Under the pieces are notes generated by a model, which was given only the letters and a program-made list of their open reading frames with translations, was not told the origin of the DNA and searched no databases. A stretch of 39,744 nucleotides of DNA from Anthropogastromicrobium chipingensis_A (GTDB taxonomy: Bacteria; Bacillota; Clostridia; Lachnospirales; Lachnospiraceae): positions 1-39,744 of the forward strand of contig CAVCXB010000011.1 of assembly GCA_963605535.1 (NCBI GenBank), given 5' to 3'. The position numbers were made by a program, and so were the translations under genes. Every line of letters begins with the position of its first letter. The first letter of the stretch is position 1. Positions 28,710 through 36,776 of this stretch are shown piece by piece.

Positions 28710-29909
28710 TTATTTTGCTGCGAGCTGGATTGTCTGAGTAACCGCAGCGGAGGCGATTGTAACCTCAGTGGTAGTTGATTTGTAGCCGTCAGCCTTAACG
28801 GATACCGTATAGGTTCCCGCCGGAAGGTTAACTTCAACCTTGCCGTTCGTTCCGGTAACTTTCTTTGCTCCGTCAATAAGAACGGTTGCGCCTGCGATTG
28901 CCGTGCCGCTTCCTTCGCTTGCCGGAGTATCAGTTACGGTAAGAGTGAGTTTCTTTGTGGTCTGCGCTGTTGCCGGTTCAAGGAATGCGAACGGTACGCC
29001 GGTTCTGTCGCCGTTCATTCTGGTTACAGGGTTTGGAAGTGCCCAGCCCATTCTGAAAACGACACGAATTGCGATCATATCCTGCTGCGCGAGGTTATAA
29101 ACAATCTCCTTGCTGGACGGGTCCTGAATTACGCCTTGATCTAAAATCTTAACGGTGATGTCCTGTCTGATTGCGTACACTGCTTTAGAGAAGTCGCCGA
29201 CAATAAGCTGTGCAATAGCAGAGTCGAAGGAGCCGTTCTGCGGGAACTGGATAGGTGCGCCGTCTAAGGTGTAGTTTGTAGTACCCTGCATATCGCCCTT
29301 GAAGATCGGAAGACCGTCAGTCGTCTTAATTCCTCTCAGCTTCGCTCTCATTCCCATCGAAGCGATTGCGCCTGTTACCATTGTTCCGGTTTCCTCAACC
29401 TTGGAGATTACGCCGCCTTCGCCCAGAAGAAGGTCATAGTAGTTCGGGGTGGTTCCCGGGGCTACATTGTTACCAGCGACTCTCGCTCTGGTTACGATGT
29501 CCAGACCCCATTCTGCCGGTCTGCCGTTGCCGAAGATTACTGCGCTGTCAACTCTTTCACCGATTGCTTCGTTGATTCTCGGCAGGATTTCTCCTACGAT
29601 ATCAAAAGAAGCGTCGTCAACTACTGCTTCCGGAATAGGAACGATTACTGCAAGTTCTGCTGCTGTGAGGTATACATTGTCCCATTCCTGCTTAGTGGTC
29701 TGCTTCATTCCGGTGTCTCCGTTCACCCAATACGCCGTTGGAAGCATATCAAGCACTGGCATTCTCGTTGTCTTAGAGGACATATTCGGCAACTTCTTTG
29801 CCATGCTCATAAACGCTGAATTTGCCGGTGCTTCCTGCTGAATTGTGTTGATTAATTGTTCCTGAATGAGAGCCTCTGCTCTCTGTCTGTCTACGATATT
29901 AACTGCCAT
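28710..29909 (-). CDS. Major capsid protein with C-terminal Ig-like domain
   Basis: 399 aa. Residues 1-310 are HK97-fold capsid (NTIQQEAPANSAFMSMAKKL, LTAAELAVIVPIPEAVVDDA, IFGNGRPAEWGLDI, VVFRMGWALPNP). Residues about 316-399 are an added beta-sandwich of carboxypeptidase-regulatory/PEGA type (GATVLIDGAKKVTGTNGKVE then LPAGTYTVSVKADGYKST). The extra domain would project from the capsid surface on every subunit. The scaffold gene lies directly upstream. RBS AAAGGAG before ATG 29909. Confidence 0.94.
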   Translation of the reverse strand: MAVNIVDRQRAEALIQEQLINTIQQEAPANSAFMSMAKKLPNMSSKTTRMPVLDMLPTAYWVNGDTGMKQTTKQEWDNVYLTAAELAVIVPIPEAVVDDASFDIVGEILPRINEAIGERVDSAVIFGNGRPAEWGLDIVTRARVAGNNVAPGTTPNYYDLLLGEGGVISKVEETGTMVTGAIASMGMRAKLRGIKTTDGLPIFKGDMQGTTNYTLDGAPIQFPQNGSFDSAIAQLIVGDFSKAVYAIRQDITVKILDQGVIQDPSSKEIVYNLAQQDMIAIRVVFRMGWALPNPVTRMNGDRTGVPFAFLEPATAQTTKKLTLTVTDTPASEGSGTAIAGATVLIDGAKKVTGTNGKVEVNLPAGTYTVSVKADGYKSTTTEVTIASAAVTQTIQLAAK

Positions 29910-29912
29910 TTG

Positions 29913-30497
29913 TTACTCCTTTCCAAATAAAGAGCGCAGGGCGCTATTTGCCTCTGCGTGTTCGTTTGTGGTTTCTTTTACTTGTGTGCCGCCTTCGTGG
30001 CGGATACCATCTTTTGATTTTGTTTCGACCTTAAAAAGAGAAGGTGAAGTTTCTCTGTAAGGCTTGAGTGTTTCATCAATTCCGACGGGTCTCCCGTCTG
30101 CGAATGCGAATTTGTCAAGACCGCCCTGTTTGTAGATGATGTAGTCGGGGTCGGTTACGCCTGCCCCCGTCAACGCTTCTCTGAGGCTCTGCGTTTTCAC
30201 TAGGTCTGAATACTTTTTCTGCTCTGCCGCAATGTCCTCATCGTACTTTTTCTGCAAATTTCCAAGCTGCGTCTTTAACTCTGTCGGGGTTTGTCCACCG
30301 AAGCTGTCTATTGTGGCGTTCAGGTCTTTTATTTGCTGAGTTGCCGCATTTAATTCGTTTTCTTTAGCCGTTGTCTTGGCTTTCTCTGCTTCAATGTCCT
30401 TGCCGTGCTCTGCGAAGATTGATTCAATTACATCTTTGAGTCCGTCCTCCGCAAGACCCGCCTTTGTCAGGATTTCTTTAAGTTGTTCTCTTTTCAT
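29913..30497 (-). CDS. Scaffolding protein (GP20-like)
   Basis: 194 aa. A short N-terminal domain (LKEILTKAGLAEDGLKDVIE), a long coiled coil (about 35-105) and a C-terminal part with GVTDPDYIIYKQGGLDKFAF, the layout of phage minor structural GP20-type scaffolds. It guides capsid assembly and leaves before packaging. Encoded 3 bp before the capsid gene; about 140 bp with a terminator-like hairpin precede it. Confidence 0.9.
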   Translation of the reverse strand: MKREQLKEILTKAGLAEDGLKDVIESIFAEHGKDIEAEKAKTTAKENELNAATQQIKDLNATIDSFGGQTPTELKTQLGNLQKKYDEDIAAEQKKYSDLVKTQSLREALTGAGVTDPDYIIYKQGGLDKFAFADGRPVGIDETLKPYRETSPSLFKVETKSKDGIRHEGGTQVKETTNEHAEANSALRSLFGKE

Positions 30498-30588
30498 TGT
30501 CTACTCTCTTTCTGCACTTCGTTTTTATCGCATTACGATGCGTATGTGCTATGCGTTTACGGTCGCCACCGAATTTTGAATATAAAAA

Positions 30589-30612
30589 AAGAACGGCTCG
30601 TCAGTCGTTCTT
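30589..30612 (-). terminator. Terminator-like hairpin inside the late operon
   Basis: AAGAACG (30589-30595) and CGTTCTT (30606-30612) pair with a 10-nt loop; on the minus strand a run of seven T residues follows directly. It lies between the 77-aa gene and the scaffold gene. The downstream 85 bp contain another small hairpin (CGCAT/ATGCG) but no clear promoter. Confidence 0.7.
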
Positions 30613-30635
30613 GTTTTAATGTAGTTAGCCAGTTT

Positions 30636-30869
30636 CTATTGAAGTATGTTTCCTAAGTCAATGCCGGACTTTACAAATACCGCACCAACCTCGTAATCGT
30701 CGTAAATGTCTATATCCTTGCCATCTTCTGTGAATGTTTGGATTGTTGTTCCATCAAAGTCTACAAGCAGCTTGCTTTTGTGGGCATTGGGGAAACTTCG
30801 CTCAATCAGTTTGCAAGTGTTATTAAATACTTGCTGGCTGTTTTCTTTATAAATGGTGTAATCGAACAT
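30636..30869 (-). CDS. Small acidic protein after the minor capsid gene
   Basis: 77 aa, acidic: MFDYTIYKENSQQVFNNTCK, then LLVDFDGTTIQTFTEDGKDI and DDYEVGAVFVKSGIDLG. No family recognised. Its position right after a minor capsid protein with an extra C-terminal domain, its acidity and size recall immunity proteins of MuF-type toxins, but that is inference only. A terminator-like hairpin follows it. Confidence 0.6.
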   Translation of the reverse strand: MFDYTIYKENSQQVFNNTCKLIERSFPNAHKSKLLVDFDGTTIQTFTEDGKDIDIYDDYEVGAVFVKSGIDLGNILQ

Positions 30870-30879
30870 TTTATGTACC

Positions 30880-32367
30880 TCACAATCCGAATTTTTTATT
30901 GACTTCTTCGTTTGTTGTCGAAGCGGTCCGCAATATATCCGTAATAGCCTGCTTCCTCGTGATTTGCTTTCTCGTCATTTTGTCATTGATTAGTTGCTCG
31001 AAAGTTTTTACTGGTCTTTTGGCTTGTAGACATTCCGCAGTTTCGCTGTCGGACATCGCCATTCTCGCCATCTGTTTGTATTTGTTCCGCAATTCATATG
31101 ATTGCTTTGCTTGCTCCTCGACGGACTTGGATTTGTCAATCTGATTTGGTATATCGTGTACATTTGCAACATACCACTCGCGAATATGTTGATTGTCAGT
31201 CAAGGTTATTACTTTGCCGATATATTCTTTGTTATCCGTAGTATTTGATAACATTATATCATTTTCCTTATTCTTTGCAAGCGTTTCTTTTGCGATTTTC
31301 GGTATTTCTTCCCGCCCATACTGCCGCTTTAGTCCTGTTTGCCCGAGGAAGTCGGCTTGTATCTCGCTCCACTTCTTTATTTTGGCTTGCGACTCTGCCG
31401 TCGGCAATCCTGCGGCTTGCATTCCTGCCTTTTTGCGCTTGTATCTGCGGATTTGACGCTCGATATAACGCTGCCTTTGTGTTGCTTCGTATTCGGTCAG
31501 CTTGTCGCCGTTATAGGTGTATTTTGGCTTGTCGAACGACTTTAACTCTTCTTCGGTATAGGTAGGTTCATCGTCCTCGAAGAACGGGTAAAATGTATGT
31601 CTACAGTTTGCCCCGCACAACCCCGTAACCGAACCGTAGCCTGTAGCCTCTGACAGCTTCTTATAGCCTTTTGTCTTGCCGCTTATGGAATAAACCTTGC
31701 CTTGCCATTCTGCGTGGCTTGGTCGTGCCCCCGAGTGCGCTGATACCTCCACGAGGTCTGTCCCTAGTTCTTCTGCATTCGCCAGAGAAATCTTTGCAAC
31801 GGTCTGATTGACTCCTGTTCTCACTGCTCTGCGTACCACGACATCAATGTAATCTTTCCGTGTGCCGTAGTTGTATGCTTCAATGCCGTTTTTCGCTAGG
31901 TCTGTGATAGCCTGTTTTACTGCCGCTTCCTGCGAGAACGCTCCGCTAGTAACCTGTGCGTATGCCCTGTCTAGCGCTTCTGAAATCTGCCGAGAACCGT
32001 GGATTGCTGTCGTCCTCGTAAGATTATCGAACGTTCCGAGGGTCTTCCGCAATCCTGCGTTAAGCGTGTCTATGGTCGCCTGTGTTGGCTTTACGCCGTC
32101 GTCTTTCAGTTCCTTAACTCCTGCTTCTTTGAGCAGCTTGATGATTTCCGTTTTGCTTTTCCCGCTTGCCTTGGCGAGGCGCTTTTGGATTTCCTTGTAG
32201 GTCAGCCCCATCTCTTGAAGCTTTATTGCCTGCCACTCTGCAGCCGATGAGAAATAGTCGTATTTACTTATCTTCCTCGCCATATCGGCGATGATATCCC
32301 GCTCCGCTTGTTCGTAGATTTCCACAAGCCTGTCAGGGCATTGCTCTAGGTATTCAGGCGTTATCAT
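30880..32367 (-). CDS. Minor capsid protein (A118 gp4-like) with C-terminal extension
   Basis: 495 aa. Residues about 1-265 are a minor-capsid-2-type head morphogenesis protein, with VVRRAVRTGVNQTVAKISLA, HSGARPSHAEWQGKVY and GLCGANCRHTFYPF (250-263) as family blocks. A Lys/Arg-rich helical linker (about 300-345) follows, then about 130 residues (366-495) that are not part of the usual protein (ITLTDNQHIREWYVANVHDI, then helices). Such proteins enter the head or are packaged; extra C-terminal domains on them are often effectors or toxins. Confidence 0.85.
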   Translation of the reverse strand: MITPEYLEQCPDRLVEIYEQAERDIIADMARKISKYDYFSSAAEWQAIKLQEMGLTYKEIQKRLAKASGKSKTEIIKLLKEAGVKELKDDGVKPTQATIDTLNAGLRKTLGTFDNLTRTTAIHGSRQISEALDRAYAQVTSGAFSQEAAVKQAITDLAKNGIEAYNYGTRKDYIDVVVRRAVRTGVNQTVAKISLANAEELGTDLVEVSAHSGARPSHAEWQGKVYSISGKTKGYKKLSEATGYGSVTGLCGANCRHTFYPFFEDDEPTYTEEELKSFDKPKYTYNGDKLTEYEATQRQRYIERQIRRYKRKKAGMQAAGLPTAESQAKIKKWSEIQADFLGQTGLKRQYGREEIPKIAKETLAKNKENDIMLSNTTDNKEYIGKVITLTDNQHIREWYVANVHDIPNQIDKSKSVEEQAKQSYELRNKYKQMARMAMSDSETAECLQAKRPVKTFEQLINDKMTRKQITRKQAITDILRTASTTNEEVNKKFGL

Positions 32368-32370
32368 CTG

Positions 32371-33729
32371 TTACTCCTCGAACCAGTTTACAGTGCTTTC
32401 TTCCTGCGGGATATTCGCTTTTGCTTCTTCTTCGGTTTCCCCGAAGAACCGCATTCTATACTCCCATTTCTGTCTCACGCCATCACGAATTTCCTGGAGA
32501 AACTTCTCCTTTTCCGCTCCGGTGTCCTCTATGATTGAATCATCAAAGTTGATTGTCATTTTCTCCGGGTCTACACTGAACCCGTCCATATCCGCTATGG
32601 CAAGAACCATCTTTCTCAGCGCTTCGCTGAGTATGATTTCATGTTTTCTCATATTCCGGTAAAGGTCTGACTCCTCGCTTACGACTTCCGTGGCGGTCTT
32701 CACGCCGCTCCCCTCGAATCTGTAATAGGAATCGCCCAGTCCGCACTTTTTCGCCAGAATGTTCAGACCTGTCTTTAAGCCCTGTTCGTGTGCCTCTGCC
32801 CTTATCTCCATATTCATTTCGATAATCTTGTCCTGCCCGTCTGTTTCTGTTACGGCGTAGAACTCCGTATCGTTAGAATCGAACACCGGATAGGTCATTG
32901 AGCCGTCCTGCGCTTCCATTATCCTTGCAAATTTAATCGGAACGATAATTCGCTTCTTTCCCAGTTTGTACTCATTGGCGTATGAATCGTATACCAAATC
33001 TAACGCTTCAAGCTGGTCTATTGAGTTAGCATATACTGACACGCCCATTGGATTGTCCAGTTCCACATTATTCACGATGTTTGGCTTGAGTATCTGGAAC
33101 CTCGCCGTCGGAGAGTTAGTATGTATCTCCGGCAGAACGCCCTCTGGCAAGTCTGTTTCTTGCAAGAAGTCGTTTGTCCGCTTGAAGTAGAAGTTTTTGA
33201 TTACATAGTTTCCTCGTTCGTCCCTTTCGTGGATATTCAGATAGATGCATGAGTCTTTCTTGATTTTATGCTCCGAGGCAAAAGCGCAGTCGAGGATTTC
33301 CCCGTTTTCTGTCGCGAGCGGATATATCATGTTCGCCCTTACATAGTCGATATTGACCTCGTCGCCGTCCTTAAACTCCACGAGTGCCCCTGTGCCTAAT
33401 GCCATTGTAAGCTCCACGAGTTGGTTTCCGCGCACATAGAACCCATTTTTGTCCAGAATATCATTGAGCCTGCTCTGCGATGCCTCATCGCCTGTTACAA
33501 TCTCCACTTTTTCGTTGAGCAGCATATTTGCCCAGTCCTCGGATATCTTCTTTGCCATATTCAGCGTTTTGCGTGTTTGTCTTATCTTTTCCACGCCGTT
33601 CCACTGCGTGTAAGAATGAAATGGTGTTTTGCCCTTATACCACTTTTCCCATAGCGCAATCGCCGCATAGAATTTCCGGTCTACCGTTCCGTAGCCGTTC
33701 TTGTCAAGCCATTGTATAATTCCCTGCAT
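32371..33729 (-). CDS. Portal protein (A118/SPP1-like)
   Basis: 452 aa. WEKWYKGKTPFHSYTQWNGV, KKISEDWANMLLNEKVEIVT, and GVSVYANSIDQLEALDLVYD are characteristic blocks of A118-like portals; the C-terminal region KTATEVVSEESDLYRNMRKH forms the crown helix. Twelve copies form the DNA channel at one capsid vertex and receive the terminase motor. Encoded directly after TerL and before the minor capsid gene. Confidence 0.94.
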   Translation of the reverse strand: MQGIIQWLDKNGYGTVDRKFYAAIALWEKWYKGKTPFHSYTQWNGVEKIRQTRKTLNMAKKISEDWANMLLNEKVEIVTGDEASQSRLNDILDKNGFYVRGNQLVELTMALGTGALVEFKDGDEVNIDYVRANMIYPLATENGEILDCAFASEHKIKKDSCIYLNIHERDERGNYVIKNFYFKRTNDFLQETDLPEGVLPEIHTNSPTARFQILKPNIVNNVELDNPMGVSVYANSIDQLEALDLVYDSYANEYKLGKKRIIVPIKFARIMEAQDGSMTYPVFDSNDTEFYAVTETDGQDKIIEMNMEIRAEAHEQGLKTGLNILAKKCGLGDSYYRFEGSGVKTATEVVSEESDLYRNMRKHEIILSEALRKMVLAIADMDGFSVDPEKMTINFDDSIIEDTGAEKEKFLQEIRDGVRQKWEYRMRFFGETEEEAKANIPQEESTVNWFEE

Positions 33730-33738
33730 ATCTTTCTC

Positions 33739-35034
33739 CTATTTTCTAAGGTATAAAATATCGCCTTGCATACTCTCCGTCGAGTATTCCATACTATCGA
33801 GAGAGTCTATATTCACCGTACCGTCGTCCAGTCGCTCGTCCTTTGTCGGGTCCTTGTCTGAATATACCGCATTCTCTAGCGCTCCTATCGTCGCTACGCA
33901 GTGTTTCATAATATGGAACCTGCGCTGCGCCATAAGCGAGTTATAGAACGCTATTCGGTCATTGATTGCCCCTTTTAAGGCGTTCCGCACATCTATCCCC
34001 ACACGAGCCTTTGCGATTGCCACCTGAAAACCCTCTATAAGCGTCTGTTCTGCACTGTCGCAGTACGCTTCGTAGACTCTGTATTTTGACTTTGCCCTCT
34101 GGCAGAAATCCACAAACTTTTCTTCCAGCTCCTTCGGGGACAGCCTGCCTTTTTCTTTGTTGTTCCAGTAAAATTCGTCAAGTATCACAACGTCCCAGTT
34201 CTGCGTGAATCCTGTTAGCGTAAATGAATGCGCCGAACCCGTACCGCCAAAGTCAACGCCTATTGTGGCATATCTTATTTGCGGCGGAGTGTCTATGATG
34301 TAGCTTTCCTTGTCGTTGACAAATAGGTCGTATATAACGCCTTCTGCGGCTACCCACAAGCCCTGTATGTAACGCTTGAAGAATACGCCCGAGTACATTC
34401 CCCGGTATCTGCGCTTGATGTCCTCCGCAAGCGAGCGGTTGTCGTCCATCGTGAAGTGGAGGTACAGGAGGTTCTTTTCCTCTTGCTTGTCTATCCACTC
34501 TTTTTTGAACCAGTGTGCAGGCGTGTCCGGGTTACAGTTGAACCAGAACTTCGACCCCTCAACGGAACATCTGCCTGTGCCCTGATTGACGAATGACTCC
34601 GGCATAAGCGCTACCTCGTCGAAGAATATCCCCGCCAGTGTGATACCTTGTATCAGGTCTTGGCTTCGCTCGTCCTTGCCCCCGAAGATGTAAAAGTAGT
34701 TTGTTATATTGCCCTTTGTTATCTCGATGAGGTTATCTGCCCTGTGGTCTGTCAGCGTATAGCCCCGACTCCGAAGCATTTGCTTCATCACCGTAAGCAC
34801 ATTCCGCCGGAAAGAGCCTATTGTCTTGCCGCACATTGCGAAATTCTGCTCGTTGAAGCTTTCCATTGCCCATATAACAAAAGACAGTGCCATTGACACC
34901 GTCTTGCCTGAACGGATTGCTCCGTCTGCTATTATTCCATCGTTATCCGATACGCCCGACTCCGGCAGCCACCATGTGAGGATTTGCAGCTGCTTCTTGC
35001 TGAACGGGCTGAACCTGAACCCTACTCTACCCAT
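33739..35034 (-). CDS. terL: Terminase large subunit (PBSX-like)
   Basis: 431 aa. ATPase: Walker A GAIRSGKTVSMA (38-49), Walker B IFFDEVAL (136-143). Nuclease: GVDFGGTGSAH (D261) and YCDSAEQ (D326), the RNase-H-type metal residues. The sequence order FSPFSKKQLQILTWWLPESG is typical of the PBSX/XtmB family. It pumps DNA into the head and cuts it; members of this group usually package by headful, which fits a circularly permuted genome. It overlaps TerS by 13 bp. Confidence 0.96.
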   Translation of the reverse strand: MGRVGFRFSPFSKKQLQILTWWLPESGVSDNDGIIADGAIRSGKTVSMALSFVIWAMESFNEQNFAMCGKTIGSFRRNVLTVMKQMLRSRGYTLTDHRADNLIEITKGNITNYFYIFGGKDERSQDLIQGITLAGIFFDEVALMPESFVNQGTGRCSVEGSKFWFNCNPDTPAHWFKKEWIDKQEEKNLLYLHFTMDDNRSLAEDIKRRYRGMYSGVFFKRYIQGLWVAAEGVIYDLFVNDKESYIIDTPPQIRYATIGVDFGGTGSAHSFTLTGFTQNWDVVILDEFYWNNKEKGRLSPKELEEKFVDFCQRAKSKYRVYEAYCDSAEQTLIEGFQVAIAKARVGIDVRNALKGAINDRIAFYNSLMAQRRFHIMKHCVATIGALENAVYSDKDPTKDERLDDGTVNIDSLDSMEYSTESMQGDILYLRK

Positions 35035-35408
35035 ACATCAGCACTCCCTCTTAATGCCTTGATGAAGCCATCGTCTTCGTCTTCTATCTCGCTTATTGGT
35101 CTGTCTGTCTGCCCTAAGTAGTTCTTGCCGAGAAAGATTGCCATTGCGGCGCTTTTCTTCGCTAACTGAAACTGCATACGCCGCAGGCTTATCTTCCCTG
35201 CGCCCCGTTTTTCACGGAAAATTTCGGAAAATCCTTTACAATAGGTTCTTTTGCACCACGCTTCAAGCGTCTTGTCTGTTACATCGAACCACCCACATAT
35301 TTCCTCCTTAGTGCATTGCAGACCGCAGAGCTTCTCGAACTCTGCTTGTGATATTTCTTTTCGGGGTCGCCCGCCCTTATTTTTCGTTTCTGTTTTCTTC
35401 GTTGCCAT
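35022..35408 (-). CDS. terS: Terminase small subunit
   Basis: 128 aa. A basic AT-hook-like start (KNKGGRPRKEISQAEFEKLC) is followed by a helix-turn-helix (TKEEICGWFDVTDKTLEAWC) and a helical oligomerization part with MAIFLGKNYLGQTDRP. It recognises the packaging start and hands DNA to TerL. It is the first late gene, behind a highly structured leader. Confidence 0.9.
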   Translation of the reverse strand: MATKKTETKNKGGRPRKEISQAEFEKLCGLQCTKEEICGWFDVTDKTLEAWCKRTYCKGFSEIFREKRGAGKISLRRMQFQLAKKSAAMAIFLGKNYLGQTDRPISEIEDEDDGFIKALRGSADVWVE

Positions 35409-35537
35409 GATACCACCCTATATAAGACCCGGCACCGCGAGGGACAGCCGGGTACGTTCCATAAATTTTATGCCCCCGCCGGAGCGAGGGCTATAACCGA
35501 AAGGAGGAAAAAGAAAAGCAAAAACTCCTTTTCGCTC
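35409..35537 (-). promoter_or_regulatory. Structured leader of the late operon / candidate packaging site
   Basis: The leader holds a perfect hairpin (GCCCTCGC with GCGGGGGC, 35472-35491, tetraloop) and a second one (ACCCGGC with GCCGGGT, about 35426-35453) whose loop repeats the CCCTCGC of the first stem. The 3' strand of hairpin 1 can therefore pair with either. A 14-codon frame (MERTRLSLAVPGLI) begins between the hairpins. Options are attenuation control of terS or the terminase recognition site (pac). Confidence 0.5.
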
Positions 35538-35543
35538 AATACT

Positions 35544-35579
35544 ATTATACTATGGTTTTGATACTTATTTTCCGCGGAA
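35544..35579 (-). promoter_or_regulatory. Late promoter with palindromic operator
   Basis: TATAAT on the minus strand (35549-35544) is a perfect -10. The -35 position has no TTGACA; instead a perfect palindrome TTCCGCGGAA (35570-35579) lies there, followed upstream by a related half TTTCCGC. This is the layout of a promoter that needs an activator, fitting late control by the regulator encoded at 35879-36286. Confidence 0.7.
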
Positions 35580-35645
35580 TTTCCGCAGTTTTCAACGCTT
35601 CCAAGGTTTTGCGAAAAAAAATCTAAAAAAAATCAAAAAAAGGGG

Positions 35646-35675
35646 TTGACAGCATACCGTCGGGTACGCTACAAC
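35646..35675 (+). promoter_or_regulatory. Plus-strand promoter with operator-like repeat
   Basis: TTGACA (35646-35651), 18-bp spacer, TACAAC (35670-35675). Between and overlapping them, AGCATACC (35651-35658) and GGTACGCT (35663-35670) form an inverted repeat matching at 7 of 8 positions. It would drive the short ORF at 35695. The -10 is weak. Confidence 0.5.
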
Positions 35676-35694
35676 GAAAGGCATCAGAAAAAAG

Positions 35695-35820
35695 ATGGTT
35701 TATAACTGGCTACATGAAAAATGTGAATCGTATGGGTGGGTTGCCCGCCTGAACGAGGCGAAAGAGATGGGGATTGACACATACCAAAATGTAGGTCACA
35801 CCGAAAGGTGTTGTGAGTAG
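35695..35820 (+). CDS. Possible 41-aa protein on the plus strand
   Basis: 41 aa beginning MVYNWLHEKCESYGWVARLN and ending GHTERCCE. Amphipathic helix with Trp and paired C-terminal cysteines. It has its own promoter candidate and a terminator at 35843-35874 but a weak RBS (GAAAGG is 15 nt away). It is the only gene-like frame in the 470 bp between the early and late operons and is transcribed opposite to both. It could equally be a small RNA. Confidence 0.4.
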   Translation: MVYNWLHEKCESYGWVARLNEAKEMGIDTYQNVGHTERCCE

Positions 35821-35842
35821 AAATGTTAAAAATCGACAAAAG

Positions 35843-35874
35843 CAAAAAGGCAGGGTATAAACCTTGCCTTTTTG
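35843..35874. terminator. Bidirectional terminator between early operon end and plus-strand unit
   Basis: CAAAAAGGCA (35843-35852) and TGCCTTTTTG (35865-35874) form a perfect 10-bp stem, extended by two G-C pairs with one bulge. A/T runs on both sides allow termination both ways: it ends the early operon (last stop at 35879) and the short plus-strand unit. Confidence 0.88.
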
Positions 35875-35878
35875 CCGT

Positions 35879-36286
35879 CTAATCGGCGATTTTACGGAGT
35901 TTTCGCCGCAAAGCGTTAAGTTGTTCATAGGTTGCGGTTTTGTCGTAATTTAGCGTTGTTTTGAGCCTCTCAAAGTTACGCCGGTCTTTCGGTGTAGCGA
36001 TGTAATCAACTAATAGCCACTCTGTATCGCTCAGCCCCGCCGTCAGCTTTTCATAGGACGCAAAGTAACTTTCTAACTCTCTGATTTTCAAGTCTACTTT
36101 CTCCCGCCGCTGCGCCTTTTGCGCTGTCGGGTCCGATATCCCACTGCCCCTGATGTGCGAATAGTTCATGCCACCGGAGTCGGCGATTGCCTGTTTTTCG
36201 ATTTGTAACTCTTTCAGTTTTCTTTTGTTTTCTTCGTAGTCCCTGAGAAACCTGTCAACATCAAAGTTGTAATAGCGTTCTATCAT
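35879..36286 (-). CDS. Late transcription regulator (ArpU/sigma-like)
   Basis: 135 aa. An N-terminal coiled coil (YEENKRKLKELQIEKQAIAD), then SYFASYEKLTAGLSDTEWLL and a C-terminal helix-turn-helix-like part (NYDKTATYEQLNALRRKLRK). This resembles DUF1492/ArpU-type proteins, sigma-like activators of late genes in Gram-positive phages. It is the last early gene, next to the late promoter, the expected place for such a switch protein. A terminator follows 5 bp after its stop. Confidence 0.7.
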   Translation of the reverse strand: MIERYYNFDVDRFLRDYEENKRKLKELQIEKQAIADSGGMNYSHIRGSGISDPTAQKAQRREKVDLKIRELESYFASYEKLTAGLSDTEWLLVDYIATPKDRRNFERLKTTLNYDKTATYEQLNALRRKLRKIAD

Positions 36287-36288
36287 CG

Positions 36289-36480
36289 TTAGTCCTTTCT
36301 CTTCAGACGGTGGTAACGGTCTGTGGCGTAGTCTCTTTGCGCAGAATACTTTTGCTTTTCGGCTTTCTCGGCTTCCTTTGCCGCCTGGTATTCTGTCTTC
36401 CAGGCGGCGTATTTCTCACATTTCACGTGGCATACTGCTGTTCGCTCTTGGCATTTGGCGCAGGGGGCTTTCGGTCTCAT
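36289..36480 (-). CDS. Small Cys-motif protein
   Basis: 63 aa. CAKC and CHVKC (residues 7-21) form a zinc-knuckle-like cluster, followed by a charged helix (YQAAKEAEKAEKQKYSAQRD). Proteins of this form are common before the late regulator in Gram-positive phages. ATGA overlap with the upstream gene; 2 bp before the regulator. Confidence 0.72.
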   Translation of the reverse strand: MRPKAPCAKCQERTAVCHVKCEKYAAWKTEYQAAKEAEKAEKQKYSAQRDYATDRYHRLKRKD

Positions 36481-36776
36481 TCGGTCTTCTCTCTTTCGCT
36501 TGGGATCTGCGTAACCGCTACATCAGCAATCCCGCCCGTGTTTTTGTCTCGCATAATTATGTTTTCTCCTTTCGCTTCCGACGCAGCCCATTCCAAGAGT
36601 AAAATTCTGCATTCTCCGTAGTCTGCCGAACCTAATAAGCAATCACTGCATTTTTTAACGCTAAAGCAACTTACGGGTTTCCCCGTGTTCCTATCCACAG
36701 CTATGTATCCAGTTTCTAGGTCAATTTGGGACGCAATTTCTGCAATCTCGTCCTTGTACTTTTCATAGTTTGTCAT
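36477..36776 (-). CDS. Small Cys-motif protein
   Basis: 99 aa from ATG 36776 (AGAGGTGG upstream). It includes KYKDEIAEIASQIDLETGYI and a central Cys group (SCFSVKKCSDCLLGSADYGE plus C). The pattern C-x5-C-x2-C-x9-C suggests metal binding. The same pattern type (C..C..C..C) occurs in the next upstream protein. Function unknown. Confidence 0.7.
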   Translation of the reverse strand: MTNYEKYKDEIAEIASQIDLETGYIAVDRNTGKPVSCFSVKKCSDCLLGSADYGECRILLLEWAASEAKGENIIMRDKNTGGIADVAVTQIPSEREKTE

